Assembly (NCBI RefSeq): GCF_964275005.1
Contig: NC_092685.1
Span: 35,099,018-35,163,017, forward strand
Length of the DNA stretch: 64,000 bases
Direction of reading: 5' to 3'
Origin: Diadema setosum
Taxonomy: Eukaryota > Echinodermata > Echinoidea > Diadematoida > Diadematidae
In this document: positions 24,600 to 36,630 of the stretch, piece after piece
Numbering within the stretch: the first letter of the stretch is position 1
Layout: each line of letters starts with the position of its first letter
Translations under genes and position numbers: made by a program
The notes under the pieces: model-generated
The model's input: only the letters and a program-made list of their open reading frames with translations
Told to the model about the DNA's origin: nothing
Databases searched by the model: none

Positions 24600-24985
24600 T
24601 AATGTCTTGGTCAGTACTCGGGGAGGTTCTGGACTTTCCTTCTGACTGGCCACTCAGTCAAAGAAAAAGACGAACATGCATTTTTTATTCGTTTCCTTCA
24701 CTTCTACATTATAAGTCTTCTTTTGACTGGACTGACTCTCCATGTGCTCAATACCCGCCTAAAAAACGTATGGAGATAGAGCCTTCTGTTCTGTTGCGCC
24801 TAAGGTTTGTGGAACTACCAGTCCCGCTTCGGAATTGTAACAACCTCAATAACTTCAAATCTGAACTGAAGACTTACATTTTCCAGTAACTTTGTGAATG
24901 ATACGTGACACATTATGGGATCCAGGCATCTTTGAATGTTGCTGCAGATAAATGGCGCTATATAAATGCTGTTTCATCATCATTA
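24600..24985 (+). pseudogene. L2-like LINE 3' end with C-terminal reverse transcriptase tail
   Basis: The frame ending at 24889 closes with VPLRNCNNLNNFKSELKTYI, matching the usual C-terminal block of CR1/L2 reverse transcriptases (LPxxLRxCxSLxxFKxxLKTxLF). About 65 nt later comes AATGGCGCTATATAAATGC and then a TCATCATCATTAT tail. This is the classic L2-type terminus. Only this 3' part is present, upstream of the receptor gene and in the same orientation. Confidence 0.7.
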
Positions 24986-25266
24986 TATTCTTCTTTTTCT
25001 TTTCACTTAAATATAGACTGGGTGCATGCTCTCAGTTGATTATCAAACACAGTTATTTGACAAACATCAGATGTTATCAGTGGGTTTTCACTCGTGTATC
25101 AAAAGCAGTCTTCCATGACTGTAGATTGAAGTACCATTTCAACAGCTTGCTTCTACGTTGACGAGTGAATATTTATGTTGATCAATGTTTAGACTTTTCG
25201 ACATCCTTAAATGCAGAATAATAGTCATCTGATGCATGGTTTTCTGTTGGCATCAAGTTTCACCAG

Positions 25267-25505
25267 ATGTCTCTTTTTTTTTTTCAAATGAAATCGTCTT
25301 CTATGACTTTGCAATTCAAAACCTTTACATATATTTTTTTTAAACATGGTAATAATGATACTAATTGTTCTTTCCTTTTCTCTCTATTTTGTCTCCTCTC
25401 CTGTCCCTCAATTTTTATGGCTACCTCTTTCCCTTGCCACCCATGACACTTTCAATTCCGCCTCAATCCTCTTCTACACCTAAACACCATCCCCATGTAC
25501 CACAG
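25267..25505 (+). promoter_or_regulatory. Candidate 3' splice site of a 5' UTR intron of the receptor gene
   Basis: No AG dinucleotide occurs from 25267 to 25503, a 237-nt exclusion zone. The stretch becomes very pyrimidine-rich (25365-25490) and contains a branch-like CTAAAC at 25480. The first AG is 25504-25505, within TACCACAG. A long AG-free pyrimidine tract before a CAG is how animal acceptors look. If used, it would remove the ATG at 25495 and leave 25543 as first in-frame ATG. No donor exon is identified upstream. Confidence 0.55.
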
Positions 25506-27258
25506 TGAACTCTGCGTAGCGGTGTTTGAGCCATCGTGTGCTATGCCCCTCACATCAAGTAGTGTTCCAGCCATCATTACGGCTGCCTTTAGCCCTGATT
25601 ATCCCGCCAACGACACACGCAATGCTACGGAGACGGTTCTGGCACCTTTCGGTGATCACGAGTTGTGGGAAGCTCTCCTTATCATCATCGCCAGCGCCAT
25701 CGTCGCGGTCTTCACCGTCAGCGCGAACGTCATGGTGTGGCTATCTTTCTACATGGACAAGCAACTCCAGGTTGTCAATAATTACTTCATTTTGAGTCTT
25801 GCGACGGCCGACATCATTATAGGCGCCATGTCCATACCCATCTTCACCTTGTACATTGTGCAAGATGGATGGCGACTAGGAAGCATATTCTGTGATATTT
25901 GGCTCTCCATCGATTATGTTGCTTCTAATGCATCCGTGATGAATTTATGCATTATCTGTTTTGATCGATATTTGTCGGTCACTCGCCCATTAACCTATCG
26001 AGCTAATCGAACTCCACAAAAAGCGAAAATAATGATTGCACTGGCATGGGTTGTTTCAATTATCGTATGGGTGCCTCTTATTGTGGGTTGGCAGTACTTT
26101 GTTCCACAGGGGAGGACGGTTAAAGAAAACGAGTGCCACATTCAATTTCTAGCTGAAATCATTTCAGTGAATATTATCACTATTATGATCGCGTTTTATA
26201 TACCAGTCGCACTCATGGGTACTCTGTATTATAAGATCTGGAGAGAGACAGAAAAGAGGTCGCTGGAGCTCGAAAAGCTGCAAGAGGGGGGCGGCCAATC
26301 AAACGCTCCTGCTCGCCGCCTGCTTTCCAACGAAGACACGGACGATGACGTCAGTGTGCGTATGAGAAGCCAGTCGCGATGCATGCGATGTCCGTGTTGT
26401 GTAATGGCTGATCTTGGTGATGAGGACGACGACAGTAGCGACCTCACAATCCATCACAACTCGCCATCGACGATGTCGTACTCTACCAGCCTCAAGTCCA
26501 GGAGGGGCTCTCGGGTGCAAGCCACGCTTCAACAGGATTCGCCGCGCCACAACCCCATTCGCGAATCACCGCGTAAGTCGTCTCATTTGAATGGGAGTAT
26601 CGCAGAGGCAGACAACAGCACTTCTGACAACAAAAGTTTTGCTGCGTCGCTTTACACTATTCTCATCAAGTTGCCGGATGAAAGTCCAAGCGCAAGAAAT
26701 GAAGACAAACTGCCACGAATAACAATGGTGGAAGATTCGCCACAGAGAGAACAGAGCCTGATACAGGACCAAGAGGGCGCACGATTAATGCCCCCTGACA
26801 CACCCGGAAATGAAAAATCAAGGTCAAACTCGGTAGCAAGTAACAACAAGGCACCAGCAGCCAGTCAGTCTAATCTCAGCATAAGTACAATTTCAATGGT
26901 GAATAAAATGGCGAGTCGCGCAAAGACTAATGTGAACCGGAAAAGAAAGTCTCAGTTGATTCGTGAAAAAAAAGCTGCGCGGACTTTATGTGCAATACTT
27001 CTCGCGTTTATCATCACCTGGACTCCATACAGCATACTGGTGCTTATAAACTATGGGATGTCTAACGAAACAATTATCAAAAGCTTTGAAGTTGCGTATT
27101 ATCTTTGTTATCTCAATAGCACGTTGAATCCTATCTGTTACGCTTTGTGCAATGCGACATTTCGAAGGGCCTTCAAGAGGATTCTTACATGCCAATGGAC
27201 AGCGCGACACAGACGTCAACATAAACAACGCCTTCATGCAAAGAGACACGAACGATGA
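25495..27258 (+). CDS. Muscarinic acetylcholine receptor (class A GPCR)
   Basis: A plasma-membrane receptor for acetylcholine signalling through G proteins, 587 residues in one exon. Membrane segments lie at about 58-83, 95-120, 130-153, 177-200, 218-245, 491-520 and 528-552. N-glycosylation sites are N39 and N43; the C133-C214 disulfide, DRY (157-159), NPICY (545-549) and Cys566 near the tail are present. The pocket keeps D140 (3.32), Y141, S144, N145, W192, T229 (5.42), A233, W509 (6.48), Y512 (6.51), Y535, C538 and Y539. Blocks DYVASNASVMN, FDRYLSVTRPLTYRA and YLCYLNSTLNPICYALCN are diagnostic of muscarinic receptors. Two pocket positions differ from vertebrate M1-M5: N226 for Thr 5.39 and S513 for Asn 6.52. 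Loop 3 (246-490) is long, acidic and Ser-rich. An in-frame stop lies at 25444. The ATG at 25495 has C at -3; M17 (25543) has G at -3 and may be the true start. Orthology to M1-M5 or invertebrate A/B types is unresolved. Confidence 0.95.
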   Translation: MYHSELCVAVFEPSCAMPLTSSSVPAIITAAFSPDYPANDTRNATETVLAPFGDHELWEALLIIIASAIVAVFTVSANVMVWLSFYMDKQLQVVNNYFILSLATADIIIGAMSIPIFTLYIVQDGWRLGSIFCDIWLSIDYVASNASVMNLCIICFDRYLSVTRPLTYRANRTPQKAKIMIALAWVVSIIVWVPLIVGWQYFVPQGRTVKENECHIQFLAEIISVNIITIMIAFYIPVALMGTLYYKIWRETEKRSLELEKLQEGGGQSNAPARRLLSNEDTDDDVSVRMRSQSRCMRCPCCVMADLGDEDDDSSDLTIHHNSPSTMSYSTSLKSRRGSRVQATLQQDSPRHNPIRESPRKSSHLNGSIAEADNSTSDNKSFAASLYTILIKLPDESPSARNEDKLPRITMVEDSPQREQSLIQDQEGARLMPPDTPGNEKSRSNSVASNNKAPAASQSNLSISTISMVNKMASRAKTNVNRKRKSQLIREKKAARTLCAILLAFIITWTPYSILVLINYGMSNETIIKSFEVAYYLCYLNSTLNPICYALCNATFRRAFKRILTCQWTARHRRQHKQRLHAKRHER

Positions 27259-28040
27259 AGCGATTTCTACGAATCCCCTCATCGCAAGACAAGTGCAGAG
27301 TAGACTAGGACGCAGAGAACACATTATGTTTCTCTGCTTGTCCATGACCAAACTCCAAATGATCGGCAGCTCCAAGCTTCGTAATGTGCAGTTAGGCTTT
27401 TTTTTTTCAAGAGGAAGTCAGTAAAAAGTTTGATAATGTGAGATACAGTATACAGTTGCAATTGTGTGGTCGGTCATTAAGAAAAAATAACGTCGAATTT
27501 ACTCGCAGCCAACATGAGTCGGAAAATGGCCGTTATAATTTTTCAACATGCTAATCTCATATACGTGACTTTGAAAGACCTATGCAGTCTTCCTTGTATG
27601 TTCGATATTTTCATCTTCAGCATGCAATATGGCAAGTTGTCGTGTTTTTTAATATTGTTCACCGTCATCGAGACAACATAATAGCGCATCGTTTGGTGTG
27701 TTTACATTGAGTGTTGAGTTTCGTATTTAGTGTTCACCTGTACAAGTCTACCATGGAATCGCAATGACTGAAGACAATGACTTGTGAATCAAATGGACGG
27801 AGTTCATAGAACTGCAAGAAGTATTCGCCATGTAGTTTCATCGTGATGGAATCAGTAAGATTAAGAGATCTTATCAGACATTCTTTTCTGCATAATTAGC
27901 TTATTACAATAATTACATCATTGCTCACTACGTTCCCGCTATTCGGTTCAAAGGATGTTCTGATCTGTATTCACAGGTAATAATGTCCATTGGAATGGAG
28001 GGTGTGCAATGCAATAAAGACAAGCTACTTTTATCTTTTC
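27259..28040 (+). other. Probable 3' UTR of the receptor gene
   Basis: No competing gene follows the TGA at 27256-27258. The first AATAAA on this strand is at 28013, about 750 nt downstream, followed by T-rich sequence. The extent is inferred from that signal only. Confidence 0.5.
28013..28018 (+). promoter_or_regulatory. Candidate polyadenylation signal
   Basis: AATAAA is followed within 40 nt by a T-rich stretch. It is the first canonical hexamer after the receptor stop codon. Confidence 0.5.
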
Positions 28041-28819
28041 ATGTGCTTGAGAATTGTCAGATTACTTGCGACGTTGTTACATCCTTTCCTTGGTTGCAGC
28101 AATCTATGCGATAACAATGATGTGGTAATCTATATCACGAGATATGGTAATGAAAAACACATTTAAACTACAATACAGTATAGGAATCAACATCCCTTGA
28201 TTTACAAGTGATTTAAATCACGAAAATTCGTGTGTTTTATATTTCGTACACTGGCAGAATTGTAAATGTAACCCTTTTTAAATACCATAATGTAAACCAT
28301 GTGAACAGAAATGAGCACTTTACTGCCTGCTATTCTAAACTAACTAGAAACTTAGTACAAATTGTTTTTAAGTGAAGACATTAATGTGTATCAGATGACA
28401 ACAATGACTCACTACATATGAGCTACAATACAGGTTAGGAATCTACATCAGTTTTACCGCTATTGAATTTTAGTGTTTGATATTTTTCATTTTTGTAGAC
28501 TGGTGGAATAATTGAGATACCATATGGATATCATCATGCACGAGAATAAACATAATTGATGTAGGTCTGATGTAGGTCTGATGTAGATCAAAGACATTTC
28601 CTTTCGAAATAACAAGCAAGGTTTCAGTAGTTTGATTGTCCACACATTTGTCTTGAAGTCGCTATTCTGTTGAAAACTTGTATTCGTATAGTCTCGTATT
28701 ATATGTTTTTCTTCTTTGATGGTAAAAGATAAGCAACATTTTCTCGTGGCTTTGCCAATATGTATATTCATATCAATAGCAGGAGAACAGAAGAAACCCT
28801 TCGAAAACTTATCATAGTG
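28041..28819. other. Intergenic DNA, nothing identified
   Basis: AT-rich. A minus-strand frame at 28487-28831 runs into the adjacent transposon and shows no domain. A short tandem GATGTAGGTCT occurs at 28558-28580. Confidence 0.4.
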
Positions 28820-29081
28820 TACACTAAGCAAGAAAGGAAAGTAAACACTTTTCCCAGTTCATGTTTTTATAGAAGATTTTGATTAAAGTCATTGTGTCAT
28901 AATTACCACATCAACAGGTTATTCAATTAGCTATCAACCTATTAGGTTTGTAAACTTTATGCATGAGTGAACACATTCGTTTACCAAAAGTAAACATTGC
29001 AGAAATTGACATTTTGTCAATCATTTGCAAACCCTTCAAGACTGCAATGATAACAAAAGACCAATCTACAGAGTGTGAAAA

Positions 29082-29647
29082 TTAAAGGGAAGATAAACCC
29101 CAAGAACAATGTGGATTGAGTGAAAGCAGCAACATTAGTAGAACACATCAGTGAAAGTTTGAAGAAAATCGGACAATCGATGCAAAAGTTATGAATTTCT
29201 AAAGTTTTGGTGTTGGAACCGCTGGATGAGGAGACTACTAGAGGTTATGACGTATGAGTGGACTACAATATCAAGAAAATATAAAGAAAATACAACAAAA
29301 ATCAATTTTTCATGAAAATTACAAATTCCATCAACTTGATATTGACATATGTTAAGGGTAGCAATTATTCCCCCTGCTTTCTGAAAGCGGTTGGTCCACT
29401 GCTCTTTCATAATTCTAGAAAAGTGAATTTTTGTTGAATATCCTTTATATTTTCTTTGTATTGTTGTCCACTCATACGTCATATCCTCTAGTAGTCTCCT
29501 CATCCAGCGGTTCCAACACCAAAACTTTAAAAATTCATAACTTTTGCATCGATTGTCCGATTTTTCTCAAACTTTCACTGATGTGTTCTACTAATGTTGC
29601 TGCTTTCACTCAATCCACATTGCTCTTTGGGTTTACCTTCCCTTTAA
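29082..29647. mobile_element. Palindromic MITE family A, copy 2 (nested)
   Basis: This 558-bp copy (29086-29643) lies inside the 28.8-30.3 kb foldback element. TTAA flanks it at 29082-29085 and 29644-29647. The related uninterrupted element reads ACTTAAGGGGGAAATAAG at the same place (38690-38707), with a single TTAA. This is direct empty-site evidence that TTAA is the duplicated target. The copy is near-identical to those at 5.9 and 56.2 kb. Confidence 0.92.
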
Positions 29648-30107
29648 GGAGAAAATAAGAATTTACTGTTAACTCAAACTACAAATAACAGGGGGTAAGT
29701 CGCAATTGACAGAATTTCTTTATTTAATTATTTCAATCTAGAAACTTCAGAATTCATGAGACATATTCAAGAACCAAATATTACTTTCAATTTTTCTCAT
29801 TTGAAAAAAAAAATCAAATTTCTCATTTCTTTTTGTTTGTTTTGATGTTGCTTCTTCTCTAATGTCATTTTAATTCGGATTTGTCAGAGATTCTTCATGA
29901 CTTTCATTATCTTTGGGGGTTGCAAAGACATAATATATATATCATAAGTTTATTTTTGCAAATCAGTTTGTCTTTCTTATTGTGTTGAATTTGTCTTTAG
30001 TTGTCATGGTCATATGGATGAGCACTGACAACTTATTCATTTCTTCTTCTTGTTTTTTTCTCTTTTTTTTTGTGCCTTAGACGAGAAAAATGGGTGTGTT
30101 CACTCAT

Positions 30108-30142
30108 ACCAGGGAGGTGAGACAAGCACCTCCCTGCTCATA
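30108..30142. repeat. Small hairpin insertion in the foldback element
   Basis: Relative to the sister element (about 39160-39175), about 34 nt are added: CAGGGAGGTG, a short loop, CACCTCCCTG, with CTCAT on both sides. A 10-bp stem with a direct repeat at its borders looks like a very small palindromic insertion or a template-switch product. Confidence 0.6.
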
Positions 30143-30463
30143 CGTAAGGTTTCCTTTTCTATTGACCTACCAGGTTGATAGCCAATTGAATAACCTTTAA
30201 CTTGGTTGTAAAACATTGATATTTAGCCAAATGTTTTATGAGAAATATGAACATCAAAATGTGTTTACTTTTTTTTTGTACACCAAGAGTTTATTGTCAA
30301 CACACAAATTTACAGACTGTAAATCGCTTGACAAAGGGCAAGATGCGCAGAAATGTGTGTGTTGGAAATAAACTGACTGATCATGTACAGCATGATAATC
30401 ATGATAATTTTTCGGAGGATTTTTTTTCTGTTCTCCTGCTGCAGATATTGTTTGACAAACACT

Positions 30464-31261
<798 letters not shown>

Positions 31262-32650
31262 TTGTCCGGACAACTACCCACCCCCTTTGACAACTACCCC
31301 TTTAGACAACTGCTATCAGGACATCAATTATCCCCAGGACAACTACCTCCCCTTCCCACATCTATGCTGAGGACCACTATCCCCTGTAGGACAACTACTA
31401 GTACCGCAGGACAATTTACCCTAAGGACCACAACCCAAGGGATAATTACCGCCAAGGACGATTACCTCCTCCTCCTCCTCCCCCCCCCCCCCCCGGACAA
31501 CTACTAGTATACCCCAGAGGACAACTATTGCTAAGACATTTCCCCCCAGAACGATCGCCCCTTTCGACATCCCTAGGTCACCGCTGGACAGTTATCCCAG
31601 AGAAAAACCCTCGGAAATTTTTAGCTTCTGGGATAATTACTCCTAGGTTGTGTTCATGCACTTTCTTAGCGGGTACACTGTCACGCCATGAATCACGATT
31701 CTATTATCTCTTTTTAAACAGCGTTCCGGGGCAGATCCAGGAATTCCGTGAAGGGGGGGGGGGCGCAAAAAATATTTCTGTTGCCACTTCCGGGTTTATT
31801 CAGCTGACAAGCAAAAAAAAAAGTACCACTTCCGGGTCTCAACAAGAAGAAGAAGAAGAAGAAAAAAAAAAAAAAAACACGCACTACAATAAAAAATCAA
31901 AGGAGGCGCGCCCGGTGCGCCCTCCCCCGTACACCCCCGCCCCCCCCCCCCCCCGATTCCGCCACTTCTTACGCAATTTTATGTTTCCATTATTTTTGCG
32001 CAGCTACACTGCACAATTTGATTCAGAAAGTAAAAGTCACTTCGGCGTGTATTTTGTTAGTTTGCCCTGTTTTATCCTGTATTCTAATGTTAATCTTGGT
32101 TTTAAATCTTCTGTCATCTTCATTTTCTATCATTCCCCTTCTGTAGTCGGTAGTCATATTATGTTCTCCTTGAATATACTGTCCTTATATAATTATTTGT
32201 TTCCTCTTATCTTGCTTAGGAACCTACTTTCTTCATCATATTGTTTGTTTTTTCCTCTATCATAATTCCTTGTATATTATGCATATCTTTATCCTTTCAT
32301 CTTTTCTTTAGTAGTAAACTTTACATTGCATTATTTTCCCCATCTTTCCTTATGTTATTCTCTGCTTTTATCCTTCTATCTTTTTTTATTTTTTCTTCAT
32401 TATTTCTCTCATCTTTTCTGTTATAATTTCCTATATATCGCTGTGTTTTCTTTTTTTTCTCTCCTCCTCCTTCTCTCTTTGATTATATTTGCGTATGAGG
32501 GTAATTGTCCTTGGCGTAATTATCCTGGTGAGTAATTGTTCCAAGGGATAGTTGCCCTGCTGGTAGTTATCAGGAGGGTAATTGTTCAGGGGTAGTTGTC
32601 CTAGAATTTCATTCGTCTTTGGGTATACATTTTCGGGCTCACTTGTCCTC
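31262..32650. mobile_element. DNA element with inverted arrays of AGGACAACTACC words
   Basis: On the left (31268-31640) variants of AGGACAACTACC occur about every 20-60 nt (31268, 31289, 31304, 31339, 31390, 31407, 31494, 31518). On the right (32499-32612) the inverse word GGTAATTGTCC/GGTAGTTGTCCT recurs about seven times. Two facing arrays of one word fit the architecture of the 12.4, 19.2 and 20.3 kb elements. Exact termini and target duplication could not be placed. The interior is T-rich and non-coding and carries a second repeat (31730-31966). Confidence 0.6.
31730..31968. mobile_element. Nested G-run/C-run repeat with CACTTCCGGG words
   Basis: It starts GGGGCAGATCCAGGAATTCC followed by a G-run and ends with a C-run and CGATTCCGCCACTT, an imperfect inverted pairing. 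Inside are CCACTTCCGGGTTTATTCAG, CTGACAAGCAAAAAAAA and a second ACTTCCGGGTC. The same inner words occur at 53338-53395. It sits inside the 31.3-32.6 kb element and so inserted later. Confidence 0.65.
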
Positions 32651-35600
32651 ATTTGTTAATCTTTGTGGAGTTTTCGCAAGCAACTTGTGTTTCACGGCTG
32701 CAAGTATCGAACTCACTTGGTAAGTCGCTTGTAACATGTCAATGTATTCCGTAACTGATCGTCAGGTATTGAAAGTTCATAGAATTCATGAAATTCTGAT
32801 GATTCCTGAACATTTTGCCAATAAAGATTGGAAAATTTTATCTTGAATTTAACATACATTCTTCTGATACAAACTGCCACAACCAAATTAATGAAATTAA
32901 GCAGGCTGTGAAAATCAATACGAATTGCATAGACCTTTGCAGCAGGCCAACGTTATTAACCAACCAAGATGAGCTAATGGCATGAAATCAAGAATCATCA
33001 CACAAAAATTGAAAAAAAAACCCTCTTCTTGACGTTCGTGCATTAAATGAGGAAAGATGATTTTAGATGTCATACTTATTTGTGTTCCTTTGATAAAGAG
33101 TACCACTAAATCGAAATGTAATTTGTAAAAGAATAGATCTATATACGACTAGCAAGATCTGTGCATTCTATTCTTCAGTACATTTCAGGGACATCTCATT
33201 GTGTTCGTTTGTTACACAAACTATAGATGTGATGTAAATTGTGCTTAACGGCCTTGAAATAATGTGCTCTATTTGCTGTTGTTTGTTCAAGCAAGTATGT
33301 TTTTGCATAATTTCAGCTTCTCAATTTGCGCTGTATTATGATGTAGTTTTTGTAATTACATTTCTCCTGAAAATGTAAGAATCTCTTTCAAAACTCAAAT
33401 TTTCTACTCAGAATAAACGATAAATCGTTGTTATTTGATTCGTATCATGAAGACGTAGCTATTACAAAGCACTCTAATGTTAGTCACGAAATGATCCATT
33501 GTGTCGTGTATATAGACGATGATGGCTTGGACCATTATTATTAACATGAATCTTCTAAAGTAGAACATATTGTCAAGTTCTCTGAGGTACAGCAGCTTAA
33601 TGCAATATCCGTTGATAATTCTTCTTACCGCTTGCTACCTTGTACTCATCTAACAATGGATTGATCCGTCTTCATCCCCTCCTGTTTTCTCTATCTGTAA
33701 ACTGTAGGCCTATAGCTATTACTCTACATTGTATCTATCTATTCATCGATCTAACTATCTATCTGTCTGTCTGTCTATCCCATTTTCTTCAAAAGTTGAA
33801 AAACATCAAATTTGCTTGAACAGTGTACCAGCAAATGCAATTTATTGTTACCATGTTAGAAATACATGTGTCTTAGTGTTTCTTTGTCGTCGGAGGTATA
33901 GGCTAAGCGCAAAAATTCTCTCTAGACGAGAGCTAATCACAAACGCTCTTCTTCAGAGTTATCAGTTGTTATTGCCACTTTTTATTTTCTTGCAATCACA
34001 CGTCGATATGTAGATCACCTATATCTTCTCATTCGTAGTGATTTGAATGAAATAAAGTATAAGTACTGAACTACAATTAAATTTTGCATGTGACTTCCAT
34101 TGTCCAGAGTTGTTTTCACAAGCGTGCTCTCACCATGGAGGATAGACTGCGCGCTGAAGTTCAGTCAGCCAATATGTAATATAGCAACACCGCTGAACTT
34201 AAATCAAATGAATTTTTGGTCGAACACTGCTGAAAAAAAAAAAATCGCACATTTCACTACTAATCTATACAAACGTTTATATCACCAAGTATCAGGGCTT
34301 CTCTTCCGGTCACATTTTTCTCATTTGCAGTGGAGATTGTCAATCTATCAAGCTGATAGTACTCAAATCGGTTTCTTATAAAAATCGTGAGTTAAAACAA
34401 ATAACTTTTCCTCCAATGCCAACAATTACAAGATGGCGATGAGCGTATTGAGTTTTCTTCCCGCCATATTGGATGTATTAGAGTACGTATTGACAGTCTC
34501 CCGTTCTTTTGAAGAGAGCAAGACACAAAATGCAAACCCACGAAGGGATAAAAGGCTCTCCAGAAGAGCTATGGCAAAATGCCCGCCAGCCTCTGTCCGT
34601 GTCATCGAAAACTGGCCCGGATACCGTATGGCTCTCGTGGCATGGGTGTATGAGATTTAAGATGGATAGATGTGTTTGCAGGCGCTGCCTCCGTAAAGTG
34701 TCCACACTACATTAACCCTTTAGACCGAGTGTAAGTATTCAATTAACATTCTGTCACGACAAGCAGAAAAGCGTGTGTGGTCACATTATAATGTACCTGG
34801 CAAGGGCTTTTCATGTCGTGCCGCATGTCAGTTGCAGGAATTAAAAAAGAAAAAGAGTGATGATAGCTCAAACTTCTCTCCTGCAAAGAGGGAAAATAAC
34901 ATAAGGTATAAAGGTATAAGAGGCAAGAAGGGCTGAATTGTGTGTGTGTTTGTGTGCGTGTGGGTGTTCGCGTTTTGTGTGTGTGTATGTGTATGTAAGT
35001 GTGTATGTGTGTGTGTGTGAGTGTGTGTCTTTGTTACTTGTGTGTGTCTTGTGTTTCTTGTGTTTCTGTTGTACGTATCTATTGTTTGCGCAGGTCACAG
35101 GTCACTCACATTTCAGCTTAATATTTGGTTAAATGAAAAACAAAATAACATACGGTAACGTAATGTTCATTCTGAAAAAAAAAAAATCTTAACCGTATTA
35201 AACAATTATGCTGTTGTCAAAGGAAGTATTACCTCTATATGGCCGCAATAGGCTTTTGCATTTGCACTCTACACAACAAAAGAAGATAAAACTGATCTAA
35301 AAATGGAAAATGTATGAACCATTTCTTTTTAAACCCATCTTGCTTGCATTGCTTGATTATGCCTATATAAACCCTTTATTTTAGTATAATGGTCCGCTAA
35401 TGTTATGTCGACGCGAACAACACGACTACAATTTTCATGGCAAATGCATCGAGTACAATTTCTTCAATCTTTCTGTTATTCTTTCTGGAATTAAAATCGT
35501 GTTTCATTACATGATAAACAGTGAATTCAGTTGTTAATACAGGTACAAACAATGGGCAGCACAATACCAAACGCGTGTTCGTGGGGAGTGACTGTCAGGA

Positions 35601-36130
35601 ATGCAGACCTACAGAATGCATTGCACGTTTTCATATTGCTCACCTCCTGGAGAAGAAATATGAAAGCGACGTCACTGATAACCATGGAAACGGAACATGC
35701 TACAAAAAAAGAAAGCAATTCTTTTGGTTACTCAATAATTAAGGCGCATGTGCATCACTGATTAAGTAACTTCATGAGCCAGGACACCTACTGCATCAAC
35801 ACCTTATGATACATCCTGTTGCATGATATGCTGCCTTTGCGATAGAAGGTAGCGGACTTAACCTGCAAATTCACTTGAGGTAAGTCTTTGTGATAATTTG
35901 AGTAAAGGTCTTGTTGTTATCATCTGCTAATCCATATCTTTAAAAATAAAAAGCTTATAGAATTCTCAGAGACGTGATTTATTGACGCTCTTTTGATGTA
36001 TCATTCATATTTCGAGAACGAGATCATGGTTTACATGGATAGCATTCAGGATAAATCATAGTACACCCTAAAGGTTACTTGAATTACCACTTTCTGAAAG
36101 CAATAGTTCATGTTAACAGTTAGAAAGAAG
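32651..36130. other. Intergenic DNA, nothing identified
   Basis: It holds a GTCT/ATCT-rich stretch (33736-33780), a GT-rich stretch (34940-35060) and a slightly GC-richer patch (34432-34715) with overlapping short frames. Frames at 35521-35761 also overlap each other. None shows a domain I know. Confidence 0.4.
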
Positions 36131-36229
36131 ACAGATACCTTTTCCTGATGTGGACGTTCTGGGTTCAAGGCCTTCCTGATACTTACATTTTTTAATTGGC
36201 TAGGATGCTTTGTCGGCAGTTTTTGTCTA

Positions 36230-36630
36230 AGCTTTTGTAAATTTAGGAATGTTTTATAACTTAAGAAAATTTTCGTAACTTTAGGAATATGTGTGTTGTA
36301 TAATCAGTTAATTTAATTATGTGTGTAGATTTATTGGTGTTGTAATATAATTTTACGTGACAGGGCCACATCCACGTCTAGCTCTGCTTATGATTATGGT
36401 CCCCTGTATTGATTTATCTTTTTTTCACATACAGCTACAGTGTGTATTTTTTGCTTTGAATTTGTATGTATTGCAGACGATGTTGTTAAGCCATTAACAA
36501 TTTTCCTGGATTGATTTGTATGTTTTTACTTTTTTTGACATACTCTGTATCAATTTGTATTGATTTGTCATTGTACTTGGAGAAAAAAAAATGCAGAAAT
36601 AAACCAAACTAAACTAAACTAAAAATAAGA
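36230..36630 (+). mobile_element. Probable LINE 3' end with AAACT tail
   Basis: A T-rich region ends with TGCAGAAATAAACC and an AAACT pentanucleotide array (36605-36626). The architecture matches CR1/L2-like 3' ends. No reverse transcriptase block is seen upstream. Confidence 0.45.

Larger units (their letters stand above)
28820..30280. mobile_element. TA-flanked foldback element (38.3-kb family), interrupted by MITE A
   Basis: The left end reads TA then CACTAAGCAAGAAAGG...AAGTAAACACTTTT; the right end runs GTGTTTACTTTTTTTTTG then TA. It aligns through its length with the element at 38333-39319: the TAGAAGATTTTGAT block, GCTATCAACCTA, CATGAGTGAACACAT, and GATAGCCAATT near the right end. A 558-bp MITE A sits in the middle, so the host element predates that insertion. 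The right terminus lacks the CTGAGTG block. TA flanks and CACT termini suggest Tc1/mariner-type mobilisation; no transposase is encoded. Confidence 0.75.

Noticed and set aside
26229..26854. Antisense and shifted frames within the receptor coding region
   Set aside because: They are shadows of the receptor frame, without domains or start context.
31268..31640. Regularly recurring short word suggesting a CRISPR-like array
   Set aside because: Spacing is irregular, copies vary, the inverse array lies downstream, and the DNA is animal nuclear sequence.
34432..34715. Overlapping plus-strand frames in a GC-richer patch
   Set aside because: Neither frame has a recognisable domain, and no splice or conservation evidence is available.
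36158..36172. GGTTCAAGGCC, a B-box-like string
   Set aside because: No A-box at the right distance and no tRNA fold; a chance match is likely.
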